Assembly: GCA_022605405.1 (NCBI GenBank)
Contig: JABYQQ010000003.1
Coordinates: 496,001 to 560,000, forward strand
Length of the DNA: 64,000 bases
Origin: Earliella scabrosa
Taxonomy: Eukaryota > Basidiomycota > Agaricomycetes > Polyporales > Polyporaceae
Direction of reading: 5' to 3'
How positions within the stretch are numbered: the first letter of the stretch is position 1; each line of letters starts with the position of its first letter. The notes under the pieces are model-generated. The model worked only from the letters and a program-made list of their open reading frames with translations. It had not been told where the DNA came from and searched no databases. Shown here in pieces: positions 1 through 10,307 of the stretch. Both the position numbers and the translations under genes were made by a program.

Positions 1-382
1 GCGAGAGACGTGAGAGTGCGATGCGGATGTACGCACTTGGGCAACGGCAAGGAGAGGAAGAAGGAGGCAGGCCAAGATGTATGCGCAACGCATGATGTCG
101 TGGAGAGGTCGAGAGCGAAGGAGAGATGGCAGGCGTGCCCGTACGAGCTCGACTGAGTCTACTTGCAGGCGTCGACTGGCGTTGAATGGTCGTGGTGAGG
201 GAGGTTTGGCGGCAATTCCCGACGCCGCACACGGCGCAGGTGCTATGAGCGTCTAGCTGATGGCTGGGCAGACTTGTCGCCGGTGCGGACGGCGCGACCC
301 CGCATTCCGGGGTATTTCCTAGGCCCTCTTGACCTTGGTCGGTTCCTGTACTGTGAGTCTGTCCTCTTCCCCTCCTTTCCCC
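1..382. other. Upstream region, no gene recognised
   Basis: I see no supported coding region here. The stretch precedes the first plus-strand gene and probably holds its promoter and leader. The last 80 bases are C/T-rich, as is common just upstream of start codons in these fungi. The short open frames present lack family resemblance and splice context. Confidence 0.4.
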
Positions 383-1850
383 ATGTCGCCCTCACCTCTT
401 TCCCCGAACGTTGTGCACGTTCTCCTTCAGTATATCTCGCCCCCGTCCCAGCTTACTCAGCCCATACCACCGCATCTGGTGTCCAAAACTCTTCTGCAAC
501 GCCACCACTTCCTCCACCTTACCCCGGAGCAGCCAGACGAGTATCTATGCTGGCCTTCTTCCCCGGAGAAGAAGCAGCAGATCATCGAACTCCTCGAATC
601 TCGTCCTCGACCGGTCGATGACGATCAGCCCGCCGCCTATCCCATACAGTATTCATTTGATGGTGAAGACTTCTTCGCCCATGTCGACCTCTCCTATGAT
701 TCTGGTGAAGGGCCGAGAATCATCCTACAATGGGACGAAGCTGGAGAGTGGAAATATCATAACACGGACTTAATGCCCTTCCCGCCGGGTGCGCGTCCCA
801 ACCTTGAGGACGTGCTCGTACCGCCGCCGCCTCCTCACCCGGTGTCCCTGCATCCCTTCTCCACTTCATCATACTCCCGCACATTCGAAGCAAACGATCT
901 TCAGGAGGACAGCGATGACGACGACTACTGGAATGCATACGGCTCCACGGACATGGGCGACAGCCTCTATGGCGACGCAGTTCCAAGCTCTGCGAAAGAA
1001 ACCGCTTCGTCAGAAGACGCTTACTGGGCCCAGTATGCCTCCGTGCAAGGTTAGTCAGAAATTCCTGTCGATCATTCCTCCGCCAGACCAGCTGTGCAGG
1101 GGTCTTTGACCGCCTTAAGTCAAACGTCATTAACAACCGTTCTCACACCCACTCATTACAGGCACTGCGGACTCTACTATACCTTCTCCGATGCCCCAAG
1201 GCCGCCGTAAAGCCTTGCCCGCTATGCAGCAAGAAGACAGCAACATTACCGACTCTCCGGTCCCCTTACCCGTCCCTGTCCGCGTTCCATCCGAGGATAC
1301 GTATGCGGAGCCGCTGCCCATTCCCGCGTCGATCATGCCTCGACCTAGAAGCAACTCGAGATGGGACCCGGCTTCTCCGAGAGCGCTGGCGCATCTTCTG
1401 TCCACAATCTCTCCTCGGGAGAGTCCAGCCGAAAGCCCTGCGCCGGGCGCGTCTTTCGACGTCGAGGAAGACTTGAGTTCCCCAACTATCGGGGGCAGTG
1501 ACGACTCAGACCTGTCGTCTCCACCCGCGCTTGGCCTCCAGGGAACAGACGTCGTAGGAATGTCAGCTTCGACAGCTGTGAACGAACCGCTGACTCAGAA
1601 CGCGGCGCTCTCAGCGTTCATGGACGGTACCCGCGGCATGCCGTCTGCGTTGGTCGGTATGGGTATCGACTCGCTCGGTGCGCCCAGTGAGGAAGATGAG
1701 GATGAAGCCGATCTCCGTGCTGCCCTGGAGGGGGTGTGGAAAATGTGGAAGAAGACGCGGAGGAGGGAGCTTGCGTCCGCCGACATGGGAGGTTGTGAAG
1801 CAAGAGACGTCTTCTTGCGGACAGCACAGCATGTGGTGGACAGGGCGTAG
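383..1850 (+). CDS. Uncharacterised basidiomycete protein, acidic and low-complexity C-terminus
   Basis: Two exons, 383-1049 and 1162-1850, joined across a GT..AG intron, give 451 residues. I do not recognise a named family. The first 150 or so residues look folded: they are rich in hydrophobic and aromatic positions, including 'YLCWPSSPEKK' and 'IILQWDEAGEWKYHNTDL'. The middle carries acidic stretches ('EDSDDDDYWNAYG'), and the C-terminal half is Ser/Pro/Asp-rich and probably disordered before a final basic helix-like segment ('VWKMWKKTRRR'). There is no signal peptide or membrane segment. I chose the ATG at 383 because an upstream in-frame start lies in C/T-rich leader sequence. A nuclear or regulatory scaffold role is possible but unsupported. 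The intron call is firm because both frames join cleanly. Confidence 0.7.
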
Positions 1851-2281
1851 TTGGCAGGGTGGGCAGATCGCAAGCGCGAAGGTACTGGTACCCCGCATAC
1901 ACGAGCTCTACATACGTAGTTTGCCTGGCATTGTATTATAGCGTCACCGGGATCGTGTACATGTATTTTTGACATCTTGTCATAGGTCATGGCAAGGTTG
2001 CCTTGGTGGTATAGTATTTCGCGGGGAGCCTCCCTGCCGACTTGCTGAGAGCGATGCGCGGAAGGTTGTCATCGACTCCGAGCATCATCCTGTGTTTTTG
2101 TGCGGCAAGCGGGCGCCTAGATCCACCTACCCGATCCAATTGTGGTGTTGGCGAGTATTACACGGCCGCAGCGTCAGTCTCACCCTCTTAAAGCTCGCTC
2201 GCCGCTCGGGGTTCATGCACTCCCCCCACACTACAAACTAAACAAACATATCTAAACCTAAACCCTGGCCGACCGAAGGCC
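1851..2281. other. Intergenic region
   Basis: This 431-base gap lies between two plus-strand genes. It should hold the 3' end of the first transcript and the promoter of the CCCH gene. I see no RNA gene or repeat in it. Confidence 0.4.
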
Positions 2282-4368
2282 ATGGATGACGATAACGTAA
2301 CGACAGTCTCGGACTTCTCGGTCTGGTGCGGCTGCTCCTTCTCCTAGTTAGTCGCTCTCGTGCTCACGCCTTTGATCCTGCAGGAAACAACTTCTCGAAG
2401 ACCAAACTGGTACGCCCTTATCGTTCTCTGGTGTCTCACGTTCCATTTCCCTGACCGCGCGTGCTGTTTGCTCTGTTCTATTAGCCCTCTTTGAGAGAAC
2501 CTTCACCAAAAATGCGCAGCTTGAGGCACGGGTCGAGGAGCTCGAGCGGGAGCTGCTGGTGTGGAAAGAGGCCTTCAAAACCGCAGACGGCGACAGAAAG
2601 GTGCTCAACAAGACGGTCCTCAAGCTGGAGCGAAACATCGGGGCGCTGAAGGTGCGTCTGTCCTTTGTCCATTGCCATTCAAGTCGTTCCGGCACCGACA
2701 TCCGATGTTACATCCTCTGCTGCCTCCCTACACCACTACCCGGCTATATAGGAAGACAACCCCTTGATCCTATGTCTCATTGACGGTGATGGCAACATCT
2801 TCTCGGCAGACCTCATCAAGCAGGGCCAATTCGGTGGTCGTCAGGCCGCTATGCTCCTCACCAAGGGTCTTACCGACTACCTTGCCTCGGTCGATCCCAC
2901 GGACGCGTCTGCACCCAGTCGTGGTCAACTTTGGTTGACGATATATTGCAACAAGAACGGTCTCGTGGAAACGCTGACCAACAACCACGTATGCACCCCG
3001 GAGGAATTCGAGGCGTTCGTGCTGGGGTTCAACCAAGCGTCGCCACTGTTCTCCATTGTCGACGTCGGTAATGGCAAGGAGGCTGCGGACTCGAAGATCA
3101 AAGGTATTCGAGCTGTTCTGAACTTTGTGCACAAATGTGGCTAACGCTTCATGGACAGAGTATCTCCGAGTCTTCACTCGTTTCCCTCAGACGACCAAAG
3201 TGTTCTTCGGCGGTAAGCCATCACGTATGCCTTGCTGTCGTTGCTTGTACTCATGACGAACAGGTGCACACGACAACGGGTACACTTCGACGCTGAACTT
3301 GCTGCAGAACGAGGGCTTGCTGGACAAGGTCGTTCTACTGAAAGGCTATAAAGACCTCGCACATGAGATCAACAGCCTGAACCTGCCCCAACTCGATATT
3401 GAAGGCGTCTTCATCCAGAAGAAGCTCCAGACTAATGGCAAACAGAAAGCTGCCGCTGCTGCGGCCAATGCTGCGGCAACCAACTCCCCTAAGCCGCCGA
3501 AACAGCCTCAGCTGCAGGCTCAAGACAGTAACAGATCAAAGGCGGGCACCCCCAACAACATTACAAAGCCTGCTACGCCTGTAAGGAAGGTTCGGCCTCT
3601 TGACCCCGAGCAGGTAGGTCTTCTACCATATGGTGCATGAATTTGTACTGATGCACAGGACGAACGTCACTGTCATACAGCCTCTCCACAAGCGTACGTT
3701 GTGGACTCTGTGATGTCAGTTCTCTTCACTCACATACCTATAGAGAAACCCCCTCCATGCAACTTTTTCTACCTAGCACGGTGCAACAACGGAGATCATT
3801 GCAAATACGAGCACAACTATCCCCTGACTCCCGAGCAAGTGGGGGAACTACGTGTCAACGCTAAGAAGTGGCCGTGTCCTGCCATCAACAACGGTATGTG
3901 CCTTGGACCATGTACTCCTTGTATGTCTGGCGATGGTGTTCACATGTGTTGGCGCAGGAAACAAATGCCCGCTTGGCGAGAACTGCATCATGAACCATTA
4001 TTGTCCAAAGGGTCCGAAGTGTGTATTCCGCAAGCAGGGCAAGTGCAAGTTTGTTGGGAGTATGTACCTCAACTGCCTGGTTCATCGTAGTATGGCTGAT
4101 GCATTGCGCTGTAGAGTACATGCACGAACGGCCCGACGAGAGGGGCAGCAGGGATGCATCGATCATCGGGAGTCCCAGCTTTGGGCATGGCAGTCCGCTA
4201 TCACAGGTTCTGTCGGAGCAGCAGTTGTCTCCGCTCGCGAGTCCGTTTGAAGCGCATCCATTCCGGATCCCTACTTACGAAGGTGTCGACGCCAGGCCAT
4301 TCTCGCCGCCGGGTCTCGGCCACAACTTTCTAGGTTTCCAGGAGTTCACGCCGTCTGGCTCGTACTAA
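2282..4368 (+). CDS. Tandem CCCH zinc-finger protein with N-terminal coiled coil
   Basis: Ten exons join in frame to 503 residues: 2282-2325, 2384-2409, 2485-2651, 2752-3103, 3159-3212, 3264-3613, 3681-3693, 3744-3893, 3958-4059 and 4115-4368. Residues 20-80 form a coiled coil ('QLEARVEELERELLVW'). About residues 80-240 form a globular domain opening 'NPLILCLIDGDGNIFS' with a 'GGRQAA' motif; its shape suggests a NYN/PIN-like fold, which is inference. A basic Ala/Pro linker follows, then two CCCH-type fingers: the first within 'PCNFFYLARCNNGDHCKYEH', the second around 'CPLGENCIMNHYC'. Such proteins usually bind RNA in mRNA control. Exon 7 is only 13 bases, yet joining it gives the expected 'PLHKQKPPPCNFFY' block, so I trust it. 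Confidence 0.85.
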
Positions 4369-4600
4369 GCGGCGGAACTCCTGGGAATGCTTCATGTATC
4401 TGCTCTGTTAGGACGCACTTCATTGTACTTACACTCACATCATTACGACGACGAATGTTGACCGGCCTGTGCTTTCGATATGGAACCCGAAGTTGGTGGT
4501 AGACGCGGTCACGTGAGAGAGTAGTTGACATGCGGCTAAATGATTGGGCGCTAAACGCGACTTGACCACCTTTCCTCATCGCGCCAATCCACATCACATC

Positions 4601-6072
4601 ATGGCCATCGACTTCGAAGTACAGCGTCTCGCAAACATTGAGAAGAACAGGCAGATGCTTGAGGCGCTTGGCCTCGGCAACGCCCCACAGGCCTTCAAGC
4701 CCGCGACGAAGAAACGGACCAAGCCCGACCAGTCCAAGAAACGCGGGGCCGTGCGCCACGAAAGCGTCACGGAGAGCGAAGACGAGACCGATGGGCGTCC
4801 ACAGAAGCTGTCCAAAGTTGAGGACGGCGATGGGAACGTGTCCCCCGTGCGCAGGAGCTCGAGGAACAAGGGCAAGTCACTGAACTACAAGGACGACGGT
4901 GACAACACGGCCCTCGCCGCTCGCAAGCTTCCGCGCGTCGTCACCGACCGTGCTCGCGCAGGGATGGAGAAGGCGCCTCGCGATATCAACATTCGCAAAT
5001 ACGATCCGTGAGCGGCCTCCTTGTGGTTGGCTGTCGGCAGCATGTAGACATTTGATTGATTAGGAAGACCTATGGTGCCATTCCTGGTGTTCCCATCGGA
5101 TCCTGGTGGGAGACGCGGTATGTTCTTGTCTTTTACTGCAGAGAGCTGTATCTGAAGCGGGAGAGCAGCGAGGCGTGCAGCAAGGACTCTATCCACGCGT
5201 GAGTCGTCTTCGTAAGCCCTATAGTAGGATTGTACTCATACATTATCAGACCTTGGGTTGCTGGGATTTCGCCAGGCAAAATGGGGGCTTTCTCCATCGC
5301 GCTTTCTGGTGGTTACGAGGATGACGTCGACCTCGGAGAAGCCTTGTGAGTTATCTATCGTCTGATTAATCCGAAGGATAGTAATTGACCCAAATCTAGC
5401 ACGTTCACTGGATCAGGTTCGCTATAGACTTATTTCACGGGAACGAGTTCTAACGCACCTCGCCAGGCGGCCGTGATCTAAAGGGTACAAAGGCCAAGCC
5501 GAAGAATGTGAGTGTTGTGCCTTCTCGACCCGAGACTCAGCCTTATTCGTGCCACCCAGTTGCGTACAGCGCCTCAGAGCTGCCACCAATCGTTTGAGAA
5601 CAACTTCAACAAAGCGCTGCTTGTACGTATCATAGTCCTTAAGCTCAGTCGCGCCATTGAACCTGTTACGGCAGAACTCTTCGGAGACGAAGAATCCCGT
5701 CAGAGTGATTCGCGGCTACAAGTTGGATTCGCCCTACGCTCCTTCGGAGGGCTACAGGTACGACGGCCTGTACACGGTCGAGAAGGTGAACGGATAGCTT
5801 CCATGGCATGAGCAATGCTAACACTTGTGCATGCAGGCCTGGATGGAAAGGGGTTTGAACCGGCATGGCTACAAAGTCTGCAAGTTCGCCTTCAAGGTCC
5901 GTTGGAGCATATTGTTTTCTGGGCCCTGTGTTGACATATTGGGTAGCGCATCCCGGGGCAACCTCCACTACCCTGCGCCGGCGATGACGACGGCGAAAGC
6001 GTTGCTTCTTATGTCGAGTCTCCTGTTAGCGACAACAAACGCTCCTCGAAGCGCAAGAGGACGTCGGCTTGA
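4601..6072 (+). CDS. SRA-YDG domain protein (UHRF1-like methyl-DNA reader)
   Basis: Ten exons (4601-5007, 5064-5117, 5142-5198, 5250-5345, 5400-5416, 5467-5507, 5560-5622, 5675-5785, 5837-5896, 5947-6072) give 343 residues. The first 130 residues are basic and Ser-rich, with 'VRRSSRNKGKSLNY' resembling a DNA-binding tail. The SRA-YDG domain follows: 'KTYGAIPGVPIGSWW', 'HAPWVAGIS', 'GAFSIALSGGYEDDVDLGEA', 'FTGSGGRD', 'NPVRVIRGYKLDSPYAPSEG' and 'YRYDGLYTVEKAW'. These are the hallmark blocks of the fold that flips 5-methylcytosine out of hemimethylated DNA in UHRF1. There is no RING, Tudor or PHD domain here, so this is an SRA-only protein. It ends in a short Ser/Arg/Lys tail and is likely nuclear. 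Confidence 0.9.
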
Positions 6073-6470
6073 AGTCAACGCTGGACGACACTTCGCAGCA
6101 AAAATTAAGTCATAATCTCCCGAGTGACTCCGTTCTTGGCGTGTATCCGATTGTTTACCATCGGTTTCCGGTCGTCTTGTCGTACTGTATACCTTGCTAT
6201 CTCGCTATCTGCATCTGCTGGAATTGTCCATACATATAGGGTTCTTGTCCCATATACTGCTGTATCTGTACATAGCCTCGTCATCACATCAATCAAACCT
6301 TGCACATCTTGTCCCATGTTGTCCTCTAGGACTGCAGTTCGAGCCTCAGGGCATCGTATTGGACATAATATCTGCTGATTAGAATGCATAGATTGCTATC
6401 ATCCGAAGCTCGGGCTCACCACGGGTGCAGCGTGTGGCAACGCCAACTGCGTCGGGTGAGTATTTAGTAC
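6073..6470. other. Convergent intergenic region
   Basis: This 398-base gap separates the SRA gene from the oppositely oriented PL4 gene. It is probably the two 3' untranslated regions. I see no other feature. Confidence 0.4.
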
Positions 6471-9400
6471 TCAGTAGTAATCTGGGAGGATGACATAGGA
6501 ATGGAGACGCACATCAAGGTGATTGTTGCCTGCATGAAGCCACCGTCCGGGAAAACGGAACTTGTTTGAGAGCAGGTGGCACGAGATGGCTATGCGTGGT
6601 GCAATGAGTCGTGTAGGGTTGCATATGCATAAATGGTCCATGTACCTGAACGCTCTCCGCAACTACTGCTTTCATTTGCTTGTATGGTCCAGACCAGTGG
6701 GGCAACCTGCTCGTTCACGTAGATGCTGATCTAGGGAAGTGCGCGCATGAGCCACTCCGTGAATATGGCCCAATCGAGGGAAATGAGAGCGTACCGGGAA
6801 CGTCGGCCAGGCACCTTGATTCGCATCCGTGTTTCCAGCAGTGGATTTGGCGGCTGCGAGCTGTATGGTCAGGGTTGCCACGGAATCCTCGGTGAGCCGA
6901 GGCGTTGTGTTCCCGCCGATGGGGAAGTTGATCGTCCAGCGATTAATGTCTACAGACTAGCTGTAAGAATCGATGAACGGCGGAGGCAACGACATCCACA
7001 CACCGGTGACAGTATCGTTCCTTGTGTAGGTCGGGCCATATTGAGACCAATGGACGTAGTTCTTGACAAGGCATTTATGAGCGCAGATAGCGCCATCTGC
7101 GCAGACGACACCTACCCAGTCACGGCTCTCCACGCTCTTCCCTATGGTAAAGTTGACGCCGCCGGGAAACTCGCTAGGGAAGTCCCAGGCACCCCAGTAG
7201 ATTCTGTATTCTGTTGGCCATCAGGTCAAGCAAGAGCATCTGCCGTGCAGGGAGGCTTACTGGAAGGCTGTCGCGGATGGGTGAAGTCGCGTTCTAGACC
7301 GTTCTTGAACTCGCCTGAGAGCGAGTTGGGGGTTGGAGAGTCTGTCAGGCTCTCGACGTGAATGGGACAAACTGCACCCCACCTGCACTCTTGTCCGGAA
7401 CGCCAATGCGCCAAAGCTCAGTGCCAGCAGACTCAGGAACCCAGGTAGCGTTGATGTAAGTCTGTTTTCCTGCTTGCACAACGATGTCGTCCTGTACGTA
7501 GTCTCCGAAGATACCTGAAGAGAAAATACTTGAGGATACGAGCGTTTGGGAAACCCGTAGCTAATGGCTCACCACTCGCGGCAACCGTCAAACGGTACGT
7601 CCCTTCCTTCACCCTGTCTATGTTGACTACGCCATCGCGAACGTCAGTCTGCCAGTACTGGTATGCACTAGGGTCGTTGGCGCTGTCCTTGATCGAAGTC
7701 GTATGATCAGAATAGTTCTCTGGCACACGAGACGAGAAAGAAACAGACTTGGAAATGCACCCCATTGGCGCTCAAGATGGCGACCACGTCTTCCGCTCCG
7801 GGAGGAACATGAACGTTAGCAGAAAATGACCCACGCGATGAGGTGGGTGCGTAGCCGACAACCTATTTCATAGCATAACACATCAGCGTAATCGTTACGT
7901 CCATGAAAGGTCAGTATTAGCGTACATGAGGAGCAATCTTGTCATAGAACTCGGCATTCCAAGCCGGGTCCGCGTATTGTTCTGCATCAGCCAGAAGGTC
8001 TTGAAGACTTGGCCCCAGTGGTGCATGGTTAGACAAGTATGTCTGCGAGGGCAATACCGCAAGCATACCTAGCGCCTTGGCCGCGGTTGAGATACAGGAA
8101 CTGAGGTAGCGAATTGTGAGGAGCTCAATGTAGTAAAATCGTGCATTCGAATTACCTGGGGGCCAAATGTCCTGTCAAACCCATCCGTGATGTTCGGGGA
8201 CCTACAGTCATGTCGATGAGCTGAAGAATGGTGACTGAATAACGGAAGTGACGTACGTAGCACCGCCATGGCTACATAAACCCTAGCGTTAGTTGCGAAC
8301 TACAAATGCCACACGAATGCATGGGTCGAACCTAGTAGACTGCTTGTTGTAGATGATTCCATCGACCATGAGGTCGACGTGAAACTGGATAGCAGCGTCA
8401 ATGCTTTGTTGTTCTCGATTAGGCGGACGTCGCGTACAGGACCGCCGAAGAATGTGTCCTTCTGGTTGACTACCCACCATGCGCCGATAGGTGTCCCATC
8501 GGAGCTTTGTCCATACAAGCCATGTGCCTTGTTCGTCTGATTGTCGGCGAAGGAGTACTGCAAACCGCTGTCAAACCCTCTGAATTTCTTCACTGACGCT
8601 CGGCTCACCTTGGTCCAGTAGTCAGATTCCTACATGAGGATGAGCACCAGACATACACTGTTCGCGTGAATGGTCTGTTTACCTGTTGCACATAGGCATC
8701 ATCTGGTGTCCGCCCTAGATACCAAGTCCTGTAACACATCGTGAGCCTTGTACCTCTTCAACTGTTCGCACACCACTCACGCATCCTGGACCTGAACCTG
8801 GTTTGCAATAGCCTCAGCACCAGGAATCGGGGCCTAGATGTTGCGAGGTTATTTTGGTATCAGGCATCTCGATACGTTGTCTGCGCACCCATTGTTCGGC
8901 GTTGGTCACAAGCGTCGTCCATGGTCCTCCATTGGGCCTGAACATGGTCCTGACCTCGCCCAACGCGCCTTTTGGAGCCGCGGTGGCATTCTGAAATGCC
9001 AACCGAACAAAGGAGTGGAGGCCTGTCTCGCCATCTCGGAGAAACCACGACCGTTGCACTCTGTGGTGTGGTACGTTATCAGGACATGACAATCGGTCAC
9101 CTTCAAGTTTACTCACAGAGAACCGGCGGCATCGTTGTCAGTTATTATAAGACCCGGAAAATCGTCTCCTTGGATTATCTCAAATGACGGATTGGATGTC
9201 AACGCAAAGGCCTTCGAAGGGAAATCTAGTGTACTGTGCCGTCAGAAAAATTCACTTGGAAAACCCCCCTCGAGAACACATCCGCTGACCTGTGTATAAC
9301 TGTCCCGCATTCCCAGATGGAGTGCCTAAGACCGATATACGGTCGATTGCGAGGTGCTGAATGTAACCATTCTTCTTTAAAGCGTTGAAGGAGACGCGGT

Positions 9401-9509
9401 CGTTTGCAAGCGTGTACGCGCTCGCTGACTCGCTGACGGTGACGGCATTAGCAGCGATGAGCAGGAAGCTCAGCGTAACTACACGGAGTGGCTGAGTGAT
9501 GGGTGCCAT
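6471..9509 (-). CDS. Rhamnogalacturonan endolyase, polysaccharide lyase family 4
   Basis: About 640 residues are spread over roughly 20 introns. Starting at 9509 gives a secretory signal ('VVTLSFLLIAANAVTVSESA'); an in-frame ATG at 9548 is possible. PL4 landmarks appear in order: 'RSWFLRDGETGLHSFVRLAF', 'WYLGRTPDDAYVQQ', 'IGAWWVVNQKDTFFGGP', 'VDLMVDGIIYNK', 'PNITDGFDRTFGPQFLYLN', an FnIII-like part ('VKEGTYRLTV', 'GDYVQDDIVV', 'GTELWRIGVPDKSAG') and a CBM-like C-terminus ('RIYWGAWDFPSEFPGGVNF', 'WTINFPIG'). The family cleaves the rhamnose-galacturonate backbone of rhamnogalacturonan I by beta-elimination outside the cell. All introns I checked close in frame. The C-terminus stops at 'VILPDYY', about ten residues before the family's usual ending, so the last exon is the least certain part. 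Confidence 0.88.
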
Positions 9510-10307
9510 GGGTAGTGACCTTGACTTCTCAGTGATTTCGTCGCTCATATACTGAGTGTTCAGCAGTCACGTCATTAGACGCAACCGCCGACCGTTTGTG
9601 CATCGTAGTCTCGAATTGACAGTCAACGCATGCCCCTGCGGGCCGCTATATACGCGAGAAGCCTTCGTCCGGACCACGAGATATAGAAGCCCTACCATGT
9701 TTGAGAGAAGGAGCAGACTTAGCGCCTTTCTCGACGGGATGGCGAAAGAGATGGCGTCGATGAGCTAAGTACTCGATAACGGATAAGTACTCACATTCTA
9801 CGTAGACATTCTGAGAACGGCCCGGGAGATGCCCCTCGATTTGTCCGACATGTACTTGCATCCTCCATTCACGACACAACCGTCCGCGAGAGGCTTCTGA
9901 CCGCATGGCACCGGCACGCGGATAGCGAAGTAAGGTACGGATGAATATTTCTGCACGGATTGTCAGCTGGCCTCTTCCTCAGATGGATAGATCCAAGTTC
10001 TGCACCTTCTCTACCCACACCGTTAGAGCATAATGCCTGAGTGGTAGTAGTGCTCTTCATGCAAGGTGATCGTGAGCGGACAAGGAGGCCTGGAGGCGCG
10101 TCGCCGTGAGACGATGACGCGGGTCATGTGTCCGCGTCATGGTGATCGGGCGGCAGGATCTAGCGCGAACAAACTGGCGAGTGGAGGCCGCTGGACGAGT
10201 GTGGGGAACGACAGTCGGAATCCAGTAAGCCCTTACATACGCCCTCGCCCGACGCATCCCGACATGCGCCTCCTGGGTGCATTGCCCTCTGTTCGTCGCC
10301 ACCACCG
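9510..10307. promoter_or_regulatory. Divergent promoter region, PL4 lyase / thiolase
   Basis: This 798-base region lies between the starts of two divergently transcribed genes and must contain both promoters. No coding region is convincing. I could not assign specific transcription-factor sites by eye. Confidence 0.45.
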
